Notes: generated by a model not told the origin, from the sequence alone. Numbered from the stretch's first letter, positions 44,922-53,804 are shown. The stretch is DNA of 64,000 nt from an uncultured Microbacterium sp. (GCF_947489255.1 NZ_CANLCY010000001.1:310001-374000); one strand, 5' to 3'. Program-made: numbers and translations.

Positions 44922-45191
44922 ATGCCCCAGGGACGAGGGTCCAACAGCCTCAAGGATCCCGAGATGTACGAGGAGCTGCGAAAGCAGGGCGACTCGAAGG
45001 AGAAGGCGGCCCGCATCTCGAATGCCGCCGCGGCGCAGGGACGCGACACCATCGGGGAGAAGGGCGGGCACGCCGAGGATTACGAGGACCGCACCGTCGA
45101 CGAGCTGAAGAAGCGCGCGAAGGAACTCGGCATCACCGGATACTCCGGCAAGAAGAAGGCGGAGCTGATCGACATGCTCCGCTCCCACTGA
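44922..45191 (+). CDS. Rho_N/SAP-like domain protein (DUF7218 type)
   Basis: An 89-residue protein. The N-terminal part (SLKDPEMYEELRKQGDSKEK, ARISNAAAAQGRD) is a short DUF7218-like region (name from memory); the C-terminal YEDRTVDELKKRAKELGITG with KKKAELIDMLR is a Rho N-terminal/SAP-like nucleic-acid-binding motif. AAGGAG lies 7 nt upstream. The topoisomerase gene begins 5 bp downstream, so the two are probably co-expressed. Confidence 0.85.
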   Translation: MPQGRGSNSLKDPEMYEELRKQGDSKEKAARISNAAAAQGRDTIGEKGGHAEDYEDRTVDELKKRAKELGITGYSGKKKAELIDMLRSH

Positions 45192-45196
45192 CGCGC

Positions 45197-46162
45197 ATGG
45201 CGCGGTTCATCCGCGTCCGGCCTTACGAGGATCCGGGTTACCGCCGGGTGCGCTCGGGGTCGGGATTCCGGTTCGTCGACCACACCGGCGCCGCGATCTC
45301 CGAACGCGATGCCGAGCGTGCGCGCGGTCTCGTCATCCCGCCCGCGTGGCGCGAGGTGTGGATCGCGCGGGAGCCCAACGCGCACATCCAGGCCGTCGGC
45401 ACCGACGAAGCCGGCCGGCGCCAGTACACGTACCACGCCGACTGGTCGAAGCGGCAGGACAAGGGCAAGTTCTCGCGCGCGCTGCAGCTCGCCGAGACCC
45501 TGCCGCGCGCACGCGCACGGGTGACGCAATCGCTGCGCCGGAGCGACATCGACCGCGAGCGCGTGCTGGCGGTGTCGTTCCGGTTGCTGGATCTCGTCGC
45601 ACCGCGCGTCGGCAACGCGCGCTACTTCGTCACCAACGGCAGTCGCGGGCTCACCACGCTCCAGCGCAGGGACGCCACGATCGAGGGCGATCTCATCCGG
45701 CTGTCGTTCCCGGCCAAGAGCGGCAAGCGCGCCGACCTGCGCGTGCACGACGCCGAACTGGCATCCCTCATCGAAGAACTCGCGCTCGGACGCTCGCGCG
45801 CGGCGCTGCTGAGCTACAAGCGCGGACGCCGACGTGTGCCGCTGACGCCGGGCGACGTCAACGCCTACGTGCGCTCGCTGACCGGCGGTCCGTTCAGCGC
45901 GAAGGACTTCCGCACCCTGCGCGGCACGATCCTCGCCGCCGAATCGCTGGCGAAGGCCGGAGCCGTGGGCGGCAAGAACGAGCGCAAGAAGGCCGAGCTC
46001 GCCGCCGTCCGCTGCACCGCCGAGGCCCTCGGCAACACCCCGGCGGTCGCGCGGGCGAGCTACATCGATCCCCGGGTCTTCTCGCTGTACCGCAAGGGTC
46101 GCACGATGGACCTGGGGGGATCGAAGGATGCCGCGATCCGGCGCCTGATCCTCGGAGAGTGA
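45197..46162 (+). CDS. DNA topoisomerase IB (poxvirus-like)
   Basis: A 321-residue bacterial type IB topoisomerase, which relaxes supercoils through a 3'-phosphotyrosine. The N-terminal domain includes VIPPAWREVWIA; the catalytic domain has VGNARYFVTNGSRGLTTLQ, the Lys in FPAKSGKR, KDFRTLRGTILA and the nucleophile in ARASYIDPRV (Tyr289). The usual Trp of FRTW is Leu. It is translated just behind the Rho_N-domain protein. No Shine-Dalgarno is seen, consistent with coupling. Confidence 0.93.
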   Translation: MARFIRVRPYEDPGYRRVRSGSGFRFVDHTGAAISERDAERARGLVIPPAWREVWIAREPNAHIQAVGTDEAGRRQYTYHADWSKRQDKGKFSRALQLAETLPRARARVTQSLRRSDIDRERVLAVSFRLLDLVAPRVGNARYFVTNGSRGLTTLQRRDATIEGDLIRLSFPAKSGKRADLRVHDAELASLIEELALGRSRAALLSYKRGRRRVPLTPGDVNAYVRSLTGGPFSAKDFRTLRGTILAAESLAKAGAVGGKNERKKAELAAVRCTAEALGNTPAVARASYIDPRVFSLYRKGRTMDLGGSKDAAIRRLILGE

Positions 46163-46304
46163 CGGCGTCGGCCCGTGCGGCCCGGCGGGTCCGCGCGTCC
46201 GGAGCGCCGGGGGCATTCCGAGGGCCATCCGCGTGCCGTGGCTGCCCGATCGCGAGGGGACCTCGGGGGAGCGGTTCCTCGTGCTCGCGGCGTAGGGTGG
46301 CGCG

Positions 46305-46673
46305 GTGAGCATGTGGCGTGACGCGGTCCTCGTCGCCGTGGGCGGTGCGATCGGCACCGCCGCCCGCGCGGGGCTCACCCTCGCGCTCGGCGACGACCTC
46401 GGTTCGGCTCTCGTGCCGATCATCAACGTCGTGGGGGCGTTCGCGATCGGCATCCTGTTCGGATGGCGGGCCCGGATGCCGGAGTCCTCGCGCGCACAAC
46501 GGGTGCAGCTCTTCGTCGGCACGGGTGTGCTGGGCGGCTTCACCACCTACAGCGCGCTCGCCGTGGAGTCGGCCGATCTCGCCCTGCTGTGGTGGGGCGT
46601 GGCCACGGTGGTCGTCGGGACCGCGGCCGCCTGGGGTGGCGTGCTGCTCGGGCGCGGGGGGCGCGTACGGTGA
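46305..46673 (+). CDS. crcB: Fluoride channel subunit CrcB/Fluc 1
   Basis: A 122-residue four-helix membrane protein of the Fluc family. GGAIGTAARAGLTL, NVVGAFAIGILFGW and GVLGGFTTYSALAVE are the conserved Fluc motifs, the last with the FTTYS track. GTG 46305 follows TAGGGT (46293-46298) by 6 nt, so it is probably leaderless, and there is no room for a fluoride riboswitch. It overlaps the second crcB gene (GTGA), indicating a heterodimer. Confidence 0.93.
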   Translation: MSMWRDAVLVAVGGAIGTAARAGLTLALGDDLGSALVPIINVVGAFAIGILFGWRARMPESSRAQRVQLFVGTGVLGGFTTYSALAVESADLALLWWGVATVVVGTAAAWGGVLLGRGGRVR

Positions 46674-47035
46674 CCCCGCTGGTCTTCCTCGTGGTCGCCC
46701 TCGCCGGCGGCGTCGGCGCGGCGCTGCGCTACCTCCTCGACCTCGCGATCCGCCGCCGCACGGGGGAGCGGTTCCCCTGGGGCATCCTGGTCGTCAATCT
46801 CACCGGGGCGCTGGTGCTCGGCATCCTGAGTCCCCTTCCCGCCGACGAAGCCTGGCGGTGGATCCTGGGAACGGGTCTGCTCGGCGGGTACACGACCTTC
46901 AGCGCGGTCGCGGTGACCACCGCCCTGCTGGCCGAGGAGGGGCGCACCCGGGCGGCGGTGTCGTACGCCGTGCTCTCGTTCGTGGGTTCGGTGGTGGCCG
47001 CGGCGGTGGGACTCACGGTGGGCTCGCTGCTCTGA
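46670..47035 (+). CDS. crcB: Fluoride channel subunit CrcB/Fluc 2
   Basis: A 121-residue partner of the previous gene, with GGVGAALRYLLDL, WGILVVNLTGALVLGIL and GLLGGYTTFSAVAVTT. The GTG start is inside the stop of the first gene. Gram-positive Fluc channels are often antiparallel heterodimers encoded side by side, as here. It exports toxic fluoride. Confidence 0.93.
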   Translation: MTPLVFLVVALAGGVGAALRYLLDLAIRRRTGERFPWGILVVNLTGALVLGILSPLPADEAWRWILGTGLLGGYTTFSAVAVTTALLAEEGRTRAAVSYAVLSFVGSVVAAAVGLTVGSLL

Positions 47036-47074
47036 CCCGCGCCCGAGCGCGGAGCGGCGTGGGATACTGGGCGT

Positions 47075-47094
47075 TCGATACATCCCTGTATCGA
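47075..47094. promoter_or_regulatory. TetR-like operator candidate before the RND pump
   Basis: TCGATACA-TCCC-TGTATCGA is a perfect palindrome with 8-bp arms, 24 bp upstream of the GTG. GATACT at 47063-47068 may be the -10. The size and layout fit a TetR-family site. No TetR gene is in the neighbourhood. Confidence 0.68.
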
Positions 47095-47117
47095 GTGGTG
47101 ATCCCGGAGGGTCCTTC

Positions 47118-50100
47118 GTGTCGTACCTGGCCGTTCTGAGCCTGAAGAACCGTGCCCTCATCGCCCTGGTGACGATCGTCGCGGCGATCTTCGGCGGGCT
47201 CGCGTTGACGAGCCTGAAGCAGGAGCTCATCCCCTCGATCGAGTTCCCCCAGCTCGCGATCGTCACGACCTACCCGGGCGCCTCTCCCGAGGTGGTCGAG
47301 GCCGACGTGTCCACCCCCATCGAGAGCGCGATCCGCGGTGTCGACGGCCTCGAGTCGACCACCGCGACGAGCACGACGAACTCGTCGATCGTGTCGGCCT
47401 CGTTCACGTACGGCACCGACCTGGCGGCGGCGCAGCAGAAGATCCTCGCCGCCATCGCCCGCATCAACGACCAGCTGCCCGAGTCGGCCGACACGACCGT
47501 CGCCTCCGCCAGCATCGACGACTTCCCCGTCATCCAGCTCGCCGTCACCGGCTTCACCGACGCGCAGGCCACGCAGTCGATCCTGCAGACGAGCGTCATC
47601 CCCGACCTCGAAGACGTCGACGGCGTCAACGGCGCCCAGATCGTCGGCGGCACAGGCCAGCGCGTCACCATCACCCCCGACACGACGAAGCTCGGCGAGC
47701 GTGGCTTCAGCCAGCAGGCGATCACCGACGCCCTCGACGCGAACGGCGTGCTCTTCCCCGGCGGCTCGCTCACCGAGGGCGATCAGACCCTCACCGTGCA
47801 GACGGGCACCAAGCTCACGAGCGTCGACGAGATCGCCGCGCTTCCGCTCGTGCCCACGGATGCCGCGCAGTTCCAGGCGGGGCAGACGACCATCGCCGAC
47901 GTCGCCACCGTCGAGTTGCAGGCCGATCCCGTCACGACCCTCTCGCGCGTCGACGGACAGCCCGCCCTCACCATCGCCGTGACCAAGCTCCCCGCCGCCA
48001 ACACCGTCGACGTCTCCCGCGGCGTGCTCGCGGCGCTCCCCGGCCTCGAGTCGACGCTGGGCCAGGGCGCCACCTTCACGGTGGTGTTCGATCAGGCGCC
48101 GTTCGTGACGCAGTCCATCGAGGCGCTCGCCCAGGAGGGCCTGCTGGGCCTGGTGTTCGCGGTCGTGATCATTCTGATCTTCCTGATGTCGGTGCGATCC
48201 ACGCTCGTCACGGCCATCTCGATCCCCACAAGCGTGCTCATCACCTTCGTCGGGCTGCAGGCCTTCGGGTACTCGCTCAACATCCTCACGCTCGGCGCCC
48301 TGACGATCGCCATCGGCCGCGTCGTCGACGACTCCATCGTCGTCATCGAGAACATCAAGCGTCACTACGTCGGCGACGCCGAGAAGATCCCCACGATCAT
48401 TCGGGCGGTGCGCGAGGTTGCGGCCGCCATCACGGCATCCACGATCACCTCCGTCGCGGTGTTCCTGCCGATCGCGTTCGTCGGCGACGTCACCGGCGAG
48501 CTGTTCCGCCCGTTCTCGCTCACCGTGACCATCGCGATGGCGGCGTCCCTGCTCGTCTCGCTGACGATCGTGCCCGTGCTGGCGTCGTGGTTCCTCAAGC
48601 CCGGCAAGGTCGTGCGCGACGCCGAGGGCAACGCGATCGACCCCGAGGCCGCGGACGCGCCCCCGACCCGTCTGCAGAAGGCGTACGTTCCGGTGCTGAG
48701 CTGGACGCTGAAGCACTCGTGGGTCACCCTCGGCCTCGCCGTGCTCGTGCTCGGCGGCACCCTCGCGTCCGTTCCCCTGCTCAAGACCGACTTCCTCGGC
48801 GACTCGGGCCAGAACACCTTCACCGTCACGCAGAGGATCGGCTCCGCCCCGAGCCTGGATGCCGAGGATGCGGCCGCGCAGAAGGTCGAGGCGGTGCTGC
48901 TCGAGACCGAGGGCGTCCAGACCGTGCAGACCTCGATCGGCTCGAGCGGATCGGCGCTGCGCGACGCGTTCTCGGGCGGCGGTTCGGGGATCACGTACTC
49001 GATCACGTCGCAGTCGGGCACCGACCAGGTGGAGCTGCGCGAACGCGTGCGCACCGAGCTCGAGAAGCTCACGGATGCCGGCGAGATCGAGGTGGCCGCC
49101 TCCGGCGGCGGCTTCGGCTCCACCGACATCACCGTCGACGTGACCGCGGCCGAGGGGCAGTCGCTGCAGCAGGCCAACGACGCGGTCGTGGCGCAGCTGC
49201 AGGGCGAAGACGGAATCGGCCAGGTCACCAGCAGCCTCTCGGCCTCCCTCCCCTTCGTGTCGGTGCGCGTCGACCGCGACGCCGCCGCCGAGCGGGGGCT
49301 GTCGGAGCGCACGGTCGGCGCCCTCGTCTCTGGCGCCCAGCAGCCTCGCCAGGCCGGCACGGTCGAGATCGACGGTCGCGGCGTCACGGTGTACCTCGCC
49401 ACGGCCAACCCGCCGCAGACCATCGACGACCTGCGCGCCCTCGAGATCCCCAGCGCCCGAGGGAATGTGCGCCTCGACGAGATCGCCACGGTGGAGCAGA
49501 GCCAGACGCCGCCCTCGATCACCACCGCGCGGGGACTGCGCACGGCATCCATCACCGTCACGCCCACCTCCGACGACCTCGGCAGCTCCTCGGCCGCCGT
49601 CACCCGGGCCCTCGCCGACGTGCAGCTGCCCGAGGGCGCCGACGCGAAGGTGGGCGGCGTGGTCACCGATCAGCAGGACGCGTTCGGACAGCTCGGTCTC
49701 GCCCTGCTGGCCGCCATCCTCATCGTGTACGTCGTGATGGTCGCGACCTTCAAGTCGCTCCGCCAGCCCCTCGAACTGCTCGTGTCGGTGCCGTTCGCCG
49801 CGACCGGCGCCATCCTGCTGCTGCTGATCACGGGCGTGCCGCTCGGGGTCGCCGGCATGATCGGCGCGCTGATGCTCGTGGGCATCGTGGTGACGAACGC
49901 GATCGTGCTGATCGACCTCGTCAACCAGTACCGCGCCCGCGGGCTCAGCGTCCACGACGCCACGATCGTCGGTGGGGCGCGACGCCTCCGGCCGATCCTG
50001 ATGACGGCGCTCGCCGCGATCTTCGCGCTCGTGCCGATGGCCCTCGGCATCACCGGTCACGGCGGGTTCATCTCGCAACCGCTCGCGGTCGTCGTGATCG

Positions 50101-50288
50101 GCGGTCTCGTGTCGTCGACGTTCCTGACGCTGCTGGTGCTGCCGACGCTCTACAACCTCATCGAAGGAGCGAGCGAACGGCGCCGGGCGCGGCGTGCCGA
50201 GCGCGACGAGGCTGGGTCCGCGTCGTCGGCCGCGATTGCGGACGACGGCCACCCGTTGAGCCGACGCGAGCTGCGCGAGAAGCACTGA
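47118..50288 (+). CDS. RND family efflux transporter (AcrB-like)
   Basis: A 1056-residue RND pump with the standard twice-repeated layout: first transmembrane helix, porter domain, a block of six helices, then the same again. GRVVDDSIVVIENIKRHYVG holds the proton-relay Asp pair; PGASPEVVEADVSTPIE marks the porter start. GGAGGG lies 6 nt before the GTG. No membrane-fusion or outer-membrane gene is present, normal for a Gram-positive. Substrate unknown; drugs, lipids or metals are possible. The final 131 bp overlap the 3' end of the convergent DUF998 frame. Confidence 0.93.
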   Translation: MSYLAVLSLKNRALIALVTIVAAIFGGLALTSLKQELIPSIEFPQLAIVTTYPGASPEVVEADVSTPIESAIRGVDGLESTTATSTTNSSIVSASFTYGTDLAAAQQKILAAIARINDQLPESADTTVASASIDDFPVIQLAVTGFTDAQATQSILQTSVIPDLEDVDGVNGAQIVGGTGQRVTITPDTTKLGERGFSQQAITDALDANGVLFPGGSLTEGDQTLTVQTGTKLTSVDEIAALPLVPTDAAQFQAGQTTIADVATVELQADPVTTLSRVDGQPALTIAVTKLPAANTVDVSRGVLAALPGLESTLGQGATFTVVFDQAPFVTQSIEALAQEGLLGLVFAVVIILIFLMSVRSTLVTAISIPTSVLITFVGLQAFGYSLNILTLGALTIAIGRVVDDSIVVIENIKRHYVGDAEKIPTIIRAVREVAAAITASTITSVAVFLPIAFVGDVTGELFRPFSLTVTIAMAASLLVSLTIVPVLASWFLKPGKVVRDAEGNAIDPEAADAPPTRLQKAYVPVLSWTLKHSWVTLGLAVLVLGGTLASVPLLKTDFLGDSGQNTFTVTQRIGSAPSLDAEDAAAQKVEAVLLETEGVQTVQTSIGSSGSALRDAFSGGGSGITYSITSQSGTDQVELRERVRTELEKLTDAGEIEVAASGGGFGSTDITVDVTAAEGQSLQQANDAVVAQLQGEDGIGQVTSSLSASLPFVSVRVDRDAAAERGLSERTVGALVSGAQQPRQAGTVEIDGRGVTVYLATANPPQTIDDLRALEIPSARGNVRLDEIATVEQSQTPPSITTARGLRTASITVTPTSDDLGSSSAAVTRALADVQLPEGADAKVGGVVTDQQDAFGQLGLALLAAILIVYVVMVATFKSLRQPLELLVSVPFAATGAILLLLITGVPLGVAGMIGALMLVGIVVTNAIVLIDLVNQYRARGLSVHDATIVGGARRLRPILMTALAAIFALVPMALGITGHGGFISQPLAVVVIGGLVSSTFLTLLVLPTLYNLIEGASERRRARRAERDEAGSASSAAIADDGHPLSRRELREKH

Positions 50289-51477
50289 CGGCACGCGAGC
50301 CCGCGTCGGGCGTCGCGGCGGCTCGTCCGTGGCGCGGCCCGCACCCGGTCGCGTGACCGATGGTGTCGGGGCGTGCGGCGGATGCCGCGGTGCCCCGCGC
50401 CGGACGAGGAGTCGCCGTCATCGCGGCATCGCGGTGCGCCTTCGCGCGCGGGGAGGTCGGCGCGTCAGCGCTGATCGGGGTCGACGCCTCGAGGATTCCG
50501 TGTGCCCGCGCTGCCGCTGTCGACCGGCGAGCGTCGGGGAGGGACGTGACGGGCGAAGCGGTGGACCGGCGTGCTGCGCCGAGGGGCGAGAGCGGTAGGG
50601 CGGCCCGGTCGGCGAGCAGCGCGAGCGCGGCGATGCGGCGCGCAGTGCGACCGGGGCCGCTGACGCGCGGGGCGCGGGTGCGCGGCGCGGGCGACCCGGC
50701 GATCGTGGTGGCGGCGACCGTGGAGGAGGAGGCCAGGCTGCGGCGGCGCGCACGGCGAGGCGCGACGTGCGCCGACGAGCGCGGGGATCCGGCGGGCGCG
50801 GGAGCGGTGGTGCGCGATGCGGCGCCGGCGAGAACGTGCGTGAACATTCCCGACCAGGCGAACATCGCGGTGCACGAGATGGTCTCGAAAAGGGCGAGAT
50901 TGATCGTGGCCGAGACGAAGAGCGCGATCGAGATGATCAACCACACGGTGGCGATGGCGGTGCTCAGCGCCATGCGCTTTCCGAGGCGGTTGAACATGAT
51001 CGGAGCGCTGATCAGGAGAGCGAGGAATCCGAGCACCATCGAGCCTGCGACACGGTCGTGGAGGTCTTTGTCGGTGTTGAGAGGAATGCAGCCGACGAGG
51101 GCGAGATTGACGCCGACGACATTCAGGCAGATGAATGCCACGGTCGCCGCCCCGCGGCGCACCGGGCCCCGCCCGAGTCGACGGACGTCGCGGCGCACGC
51201 AGAACGCGAACACGACGACGATGAGGCCGCTCACCTTCAGCGTGGTGTTGAAGAACGCGCTCGAGAGGTCGCCGAAGATCCCGAGCTGGCTGAAGTGCAG
51301 CTGCCACCACAGCGGGTCGCTCGTCGTCGCGATCGCCAGCAGCAGGCCGGTGACGAGCACGGTCAGGGCGGCGGCGCCGACGTGCAGCGACGGGAGGGTG
51401 CGCAGACGGCGGGTGAGGCCGGTCAGGTGCGTCGTCGACGGGGAGAAGGGGACGGCGGAGCGGAGCGCGCTGCTCAT
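50158..51477 (-). CDS. DUF998 family membrane protein with unusual C-terminal tail
   Basis: About 439 residues. The first 215 residues are a normal DUF998 protein with six hydrophobic segments (LHVGAAALTVLVTGLLLAIA, NVVGVNLALVGCIPLN, and others). After about residue 220 the frame becomes a 200-residue Arg/Ala/Pro/Ser-rich stretch without structure and overlaps the RND gene by 131 bp. Either the tail is real disorder, or a frameshift or sequence error has hidden the true stop near 50800. ATG 51477 is preferred to 51519. Function unknown. Confidence 0.7.
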   Translation of the reverse strand: MSSALRSAVPFSPSTTHLTGLTRRLRTLPSLHVGAAALTVLVTGLLLAIATTSDPLWWQLHFSQLGIFGDLSSAFFNTTLKVSGLIVVVFAFCVRRDVRRLGRGPVRRGAATVAFICLNVVGVNLALVGCIPLNTDKDLHDRVAGSMVLGFLALLISAPIMFNRLGKRMALSTAIATVWLIISIALFVSATINLALFETISCTAMFAWSGMFTHVLAGAASRTTAPAPAGSPRSSAHVAPRRARRRSLASSSTVAATTIAGSPAPRTRAPRVSGPGRTARRIAALALLADRAALPLSPLGAARRSTASPVTSLPDARRSTAAARAHGILEASTPISADAPTSPRAKAHRDAAMTATPRPARGTAASAARPDTIGHATGCGPRHGRAAATPDAGSRAVSASRAARVGSTGGRRPQSRPTTRTQPRRARHAAPGAVRSLLR

Positions 51478-51683
51478 GATGGGGGATCTTTCCTCGTGAC
51501 GGAACGAGGATCCCCCCACATCGCGAGACCCTCGGCCCCCGTCGGCTCATTCGGGTATGAACCGGGGCGAACCTTGACCCTTTGCCGCCCCCGGCCTTGA
51601 CGGAAAACCGTCAACACGGATGATATCGTTCGCGCCGCCGAAAAAGGAAAGGGCTTGTCCCAGCTTTTCCCAGGTCATATGCC

Positions 51684-51719
51684 AGATTCCTTGTCCCCCA
51701 AATGGGGGACAAGGAATCT
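51684..51719 (-). terminator. Long perfect hairpin behind the aldose epimerase gene
   Basis: Arms 51684-51699 and 51704-51719 pair over 16 bp (AGATTCCTTGTCCCCC) with loop AAAT. It touches the stop codon of the minus-strand epimerase gene at 51719. The rest of the 51520-51683 gap is AT-rich for this genome and shows no gene I can support. Confidence 0.75.
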
Positions 51720-52624
51720 CATGCCGTGAATCGCACGCCCCATTCCCGGTGCAGAATGTGTCCCGGCTCGAGCCGCTCGAGGTCGTCACCCGTGGCGAAG
51801 GCGTTCGCGGGGGCCGTCATCGGCTCGATCGCGACCGCGAGGGGCTGGCCCGGGTAGCGGTCGGTCGTGAACACCTGCGCCCAGCGGAACCCCTCGTCCT
51901 GCCAGAGCTCGACGCGCGCCCCATCGGGGGCGGTGAGGGTGTGCCGCGCGCGGCCCTCGGCATCCCTCTGCAATCCCCGGTAGCCGTTGTCGAGGGCGGC
52001 GTCTCCTAGGCGCACGCCCGCGCGGAGGTCGGTTCCCGTGCCGACGGGAACCTCGTCGACGGGGATGTTGCGGTCGTCGACGACGAGCGTGGTCGTGCCC
52101 GTCGAGCGCACGACGAGGTCGGCGGTGGCGACGCCGCCGATCTGCAGGTACGGATGCACGCCCAGCGCCAAAGGCGCCGTGGTCGCGCCGATGTTCTCGA
52201 TGTCGTGGGCGACGTGGAGTCCGTCGCGCTGCAGTGAGAACGTCACCCGCGTGCGCAGGTGGAACGGGTAGCCGGTCTGCGGGACGACGTCGGCGCCGAG
52301 GACGAGTCGCTCGTCGGACTGCTCGATCGGTTCGTACGTGCCGAAGCGCAGGAGGCCGTGGCTGGCGTTGCCGAACTTCGGCTCGCTTATCGCCAGCTGC
52401 AGGTCGGCGCCGTCGAAGGAGTAGCGCCCGTCGCGGATACGGTTCGGCCACGGGACCAGCACGACCCCGGATGCCGCGGGAGTGGGGACGTCGTCGGGAT
52501 AGCGGGGCACGAGGTCGACGCCGTCGACGGTGAGCGCGCGCAGCGCCGCGCCCACCTGGGCGATCTCGGCGGACGAGTGCGGGCCGCGCAGGTGGAAGCG
52601 CCGGCCGGTGGGATCAGCGGTCAT
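51719..52624 (-). CDS. Aldose 1-epimerase family protein
   Basis: A 301-residue galactose-mutarotase-like protein (beta-sandwich). SHGLLRFGTYEP holds one expected catalytic His, GVHPYLQIGG the next, and VAIEPMTAPANAF the C-terminal Glu. It interconverts alpha and beta anomers of an aldose, sugar not determined. ATG 52624 overlaps the stop of the ABM-domain gene (ATGA), so both form one operon ending in the hairpin at 51684. Confidence 0.87.
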   Translation of the reverse strand: MTADPTGRRFHLRGPHSSAEIAQVGAALRALTVDGVDLVPRYPDDVPTPAASGVVLVPWPNRIRDGRYSFDGADLQLAISEPKFGNASHGLLRFGTYEPIEQSDERLVLGADVVPQTGYPFHLRTRVTFSLQRDGLHVAHDIENIGATTAPLALGVHPYLQIGGVATADLVVRSTGTTTLVVDDRNIPVDEVPVGTGTDLRAGVRLGDAALDNGYRGLQRDAEGRARHTLTAPDGARVELWQDEGFRWAQVFTTDRYPGQPLAVAIEPMTAPANAFATGDDLERLEPGHILHREWGVRFTA

Positions 52625-53244
52625 GACGAGGCCTTTCGAGGGCGGGGCGGACGCTGCAACCAGGGGCGGAGCAGACGGGTCACCCACGGCAGGACCGCGT
52701 AGGTCATGACGGGGGTGAGCATGAGGGTCGTGGCGAGTACGCGCAGCACGAGGGGCACCTCGGCGAACCCGGGCACGAATCCCAGCAGCCAGGACGCCAG
52801 GAGATTGGTGGGGAAGAAGCCCACCCAGATCGTCACGGCCTGCTTCCACCGCGGGGGAGCCGGCGGCACCGGTTGCTGCACGGGGGAGGTCGTGGCATCC
52901 GTCGGAGCCAGCACCGAACCGAACGCGGCGTCGAACCACCCCTCGATGCCGGTGCGGCGTTCGGTCCGCTCCTCGCGCGCGAAGGGGCGCCCGGAGTCGA
53001 GCCACCACTGCCGCTGCGAGGACGTCTCCCACTGCTCGAGCGTGGTGATGTCGCGGAAGCGGTACAGCATGTACCAGAGGTCGCTGTCTTCCCCCGCGCG
53101 CACCCACCCCGAGCCGAGGAAGCCCGGGAAGGCGGTCGCGAGGTCGGTGCCGGCCTGCATCCAGGAGGTCGCTTCGGCGGTGCGCGTCGGGTCGATGCGC
53201 CGCTCGATCGCCACCGTGATGGGGTGGGCGTCGGTGTCTGCCAT
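52621..53244 (-). CDS. ABM-domain protein with C-terminal membrane segments
   Basis: About 207 residues. The N-terminal 100 residues match the antibiotic-biosynthesis-monooxygenase (ferredoxin-like) fold (VAIERRIDPTRTAEATSWMQ, WYMLYRFRDITTLEQW). A Pro-rich linker leads to two hydrophobic segments (TIWVGFFPTNLLASWLLGF and VLATTLMLTPVMTYAVLPW). ATG 53244 is preferred over 53262. Such ABM-membrane fusions are known but uncharacterised. Coupled to the aldose epimerase gene. Confidence 0.78.
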   Translation of the reverse strand: MADTDAHPITVAIERRIDPTRTAEATSWMQAGTDLATAFPGFLGSGWVRAGEDSDLWYMLYRFRDITTLEQWETSSQRQWWLDSGRPFAREERTERRTGIEGWFDAAFGSVLAPTDATTSPVQQPVPPAPPRWKQAVTIWVGFFPTNLLASWLLGFVPGFAEVPLVLRVLATTLMLTPVMTYAVLPWVTRLLRPWLQRPPRPRKASS

Positions 53245-53314
53245 GCGTCTAGTTTCGTGCACGGCGCGATGGTCTTCGGGCGCTCCGTCGCGTCGGCGCG
53301 GTGTCGGCGCGTTC

Positions 53315-53564
53315 GTCCCACTTATGGCGGTGCGTGTCCCGGTTGTGGTGGGTGTGGGGTGCCTGGCGCCGGCTATAAGTGGGACGCGGGGTGTCCCGGG
53401 GGGTTGTCCCAGTTATGGCGGTGCGTGTCCAGGTTGTGGTGGGTGTGGGGTGCCGGGACCGGCCATAAGTGGGACGAGGGGTGTTCCGGGGGTTGTCCCA
53501 GTTATGGCGGTGCGTGTCCCGGTTGTGGTGGGTGTGGGGTGCCGGGACCGGCCATAAGTGGGAC
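53315..53564. repeat. Array of three palindromic 70-bp repeats
   Basis: Copies at 53315-53385, 53406-53475 and 53495-53564 are nearly identical and 89-91 bp apart. Each begins GTCCCA(C/G)TTATGGC and ends with its complement GCCATAAGTGGGAC, enclosing a G/T-rich middle (GTTGTGGTGGGTGTGGGGTG). Spacers of 19-20 bp are also similar to each other. The array lies between the divergent ABM and helicase genes. It is not a CRISPR. Confidence 0.93.
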
Positions 53565-53804
53565 GAGGGTCGATGGGAGCGACATGGATGCCATTCCCAG
53601 GCGCGGGCTGTAATGTAGGGCGGTCGGCTCTGGACGCCGCGTGTGATGCGCGGATGGGTTTGTGAGTCCAAGGGGCCGATGGACAGGACGCGATCGCGGC
53701 CTCGACCATCATCAGTGAATGGCCCCCGGCCGACGACAGTCCGGGTATCGCACCGCCACGAGCGGTGTCGCTGTTTCGCGCGAACAGAACCCAGGAAGTC
53801 CTCC
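53565..53804 (+). promoter_or_regulatory. Long leader of the DEAD-box helicase gene
   Basis: TAATGT at 53611-53616 is the best -10 candidate, which would give a leader of about 185 nt. Several small open frames run through it, none with a good ribosome site. Long leaders are common on cold-induced helicase genes; whether this one folds into a regulatory structure is not shown. Confidence 0.45.

Noticed and set aside
46163..46304. Fluoride riboswitch before crcB
   Set aside because: A -10 hexamer 6 nt before the GTG leaves no leader, and the conserved riboswitch sequence was not found.
47013..50294. 1093-codon open frame opposite the RND gene
   Set aside because: It is the antisense shadow of a high-GC coding gene; its sequence is Arg/Asp/Glu/Gly-rich with no domain.
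51547..51789. 80-codon minus-strand frame across the hairpin behind the epimerase gene
   Set aside because: It overlaps the epimerase 3' end and the terminator stem and has no good start; the segment after 51680 is AT-rich but unrecognised.
53315..53564. CRISPR array
   Set aside because: The repeats are about 70 bp, the 19-20 bp spacers resemble each other, and there are only three units and no cas genes.
53643..53804. N-terminal extension of the helicase to 53643
   Set aside because: The ATG at 53805 has a good ribosome site and the typical KNKKPAGGRAAKNFEP start; upstream codons look like leader.
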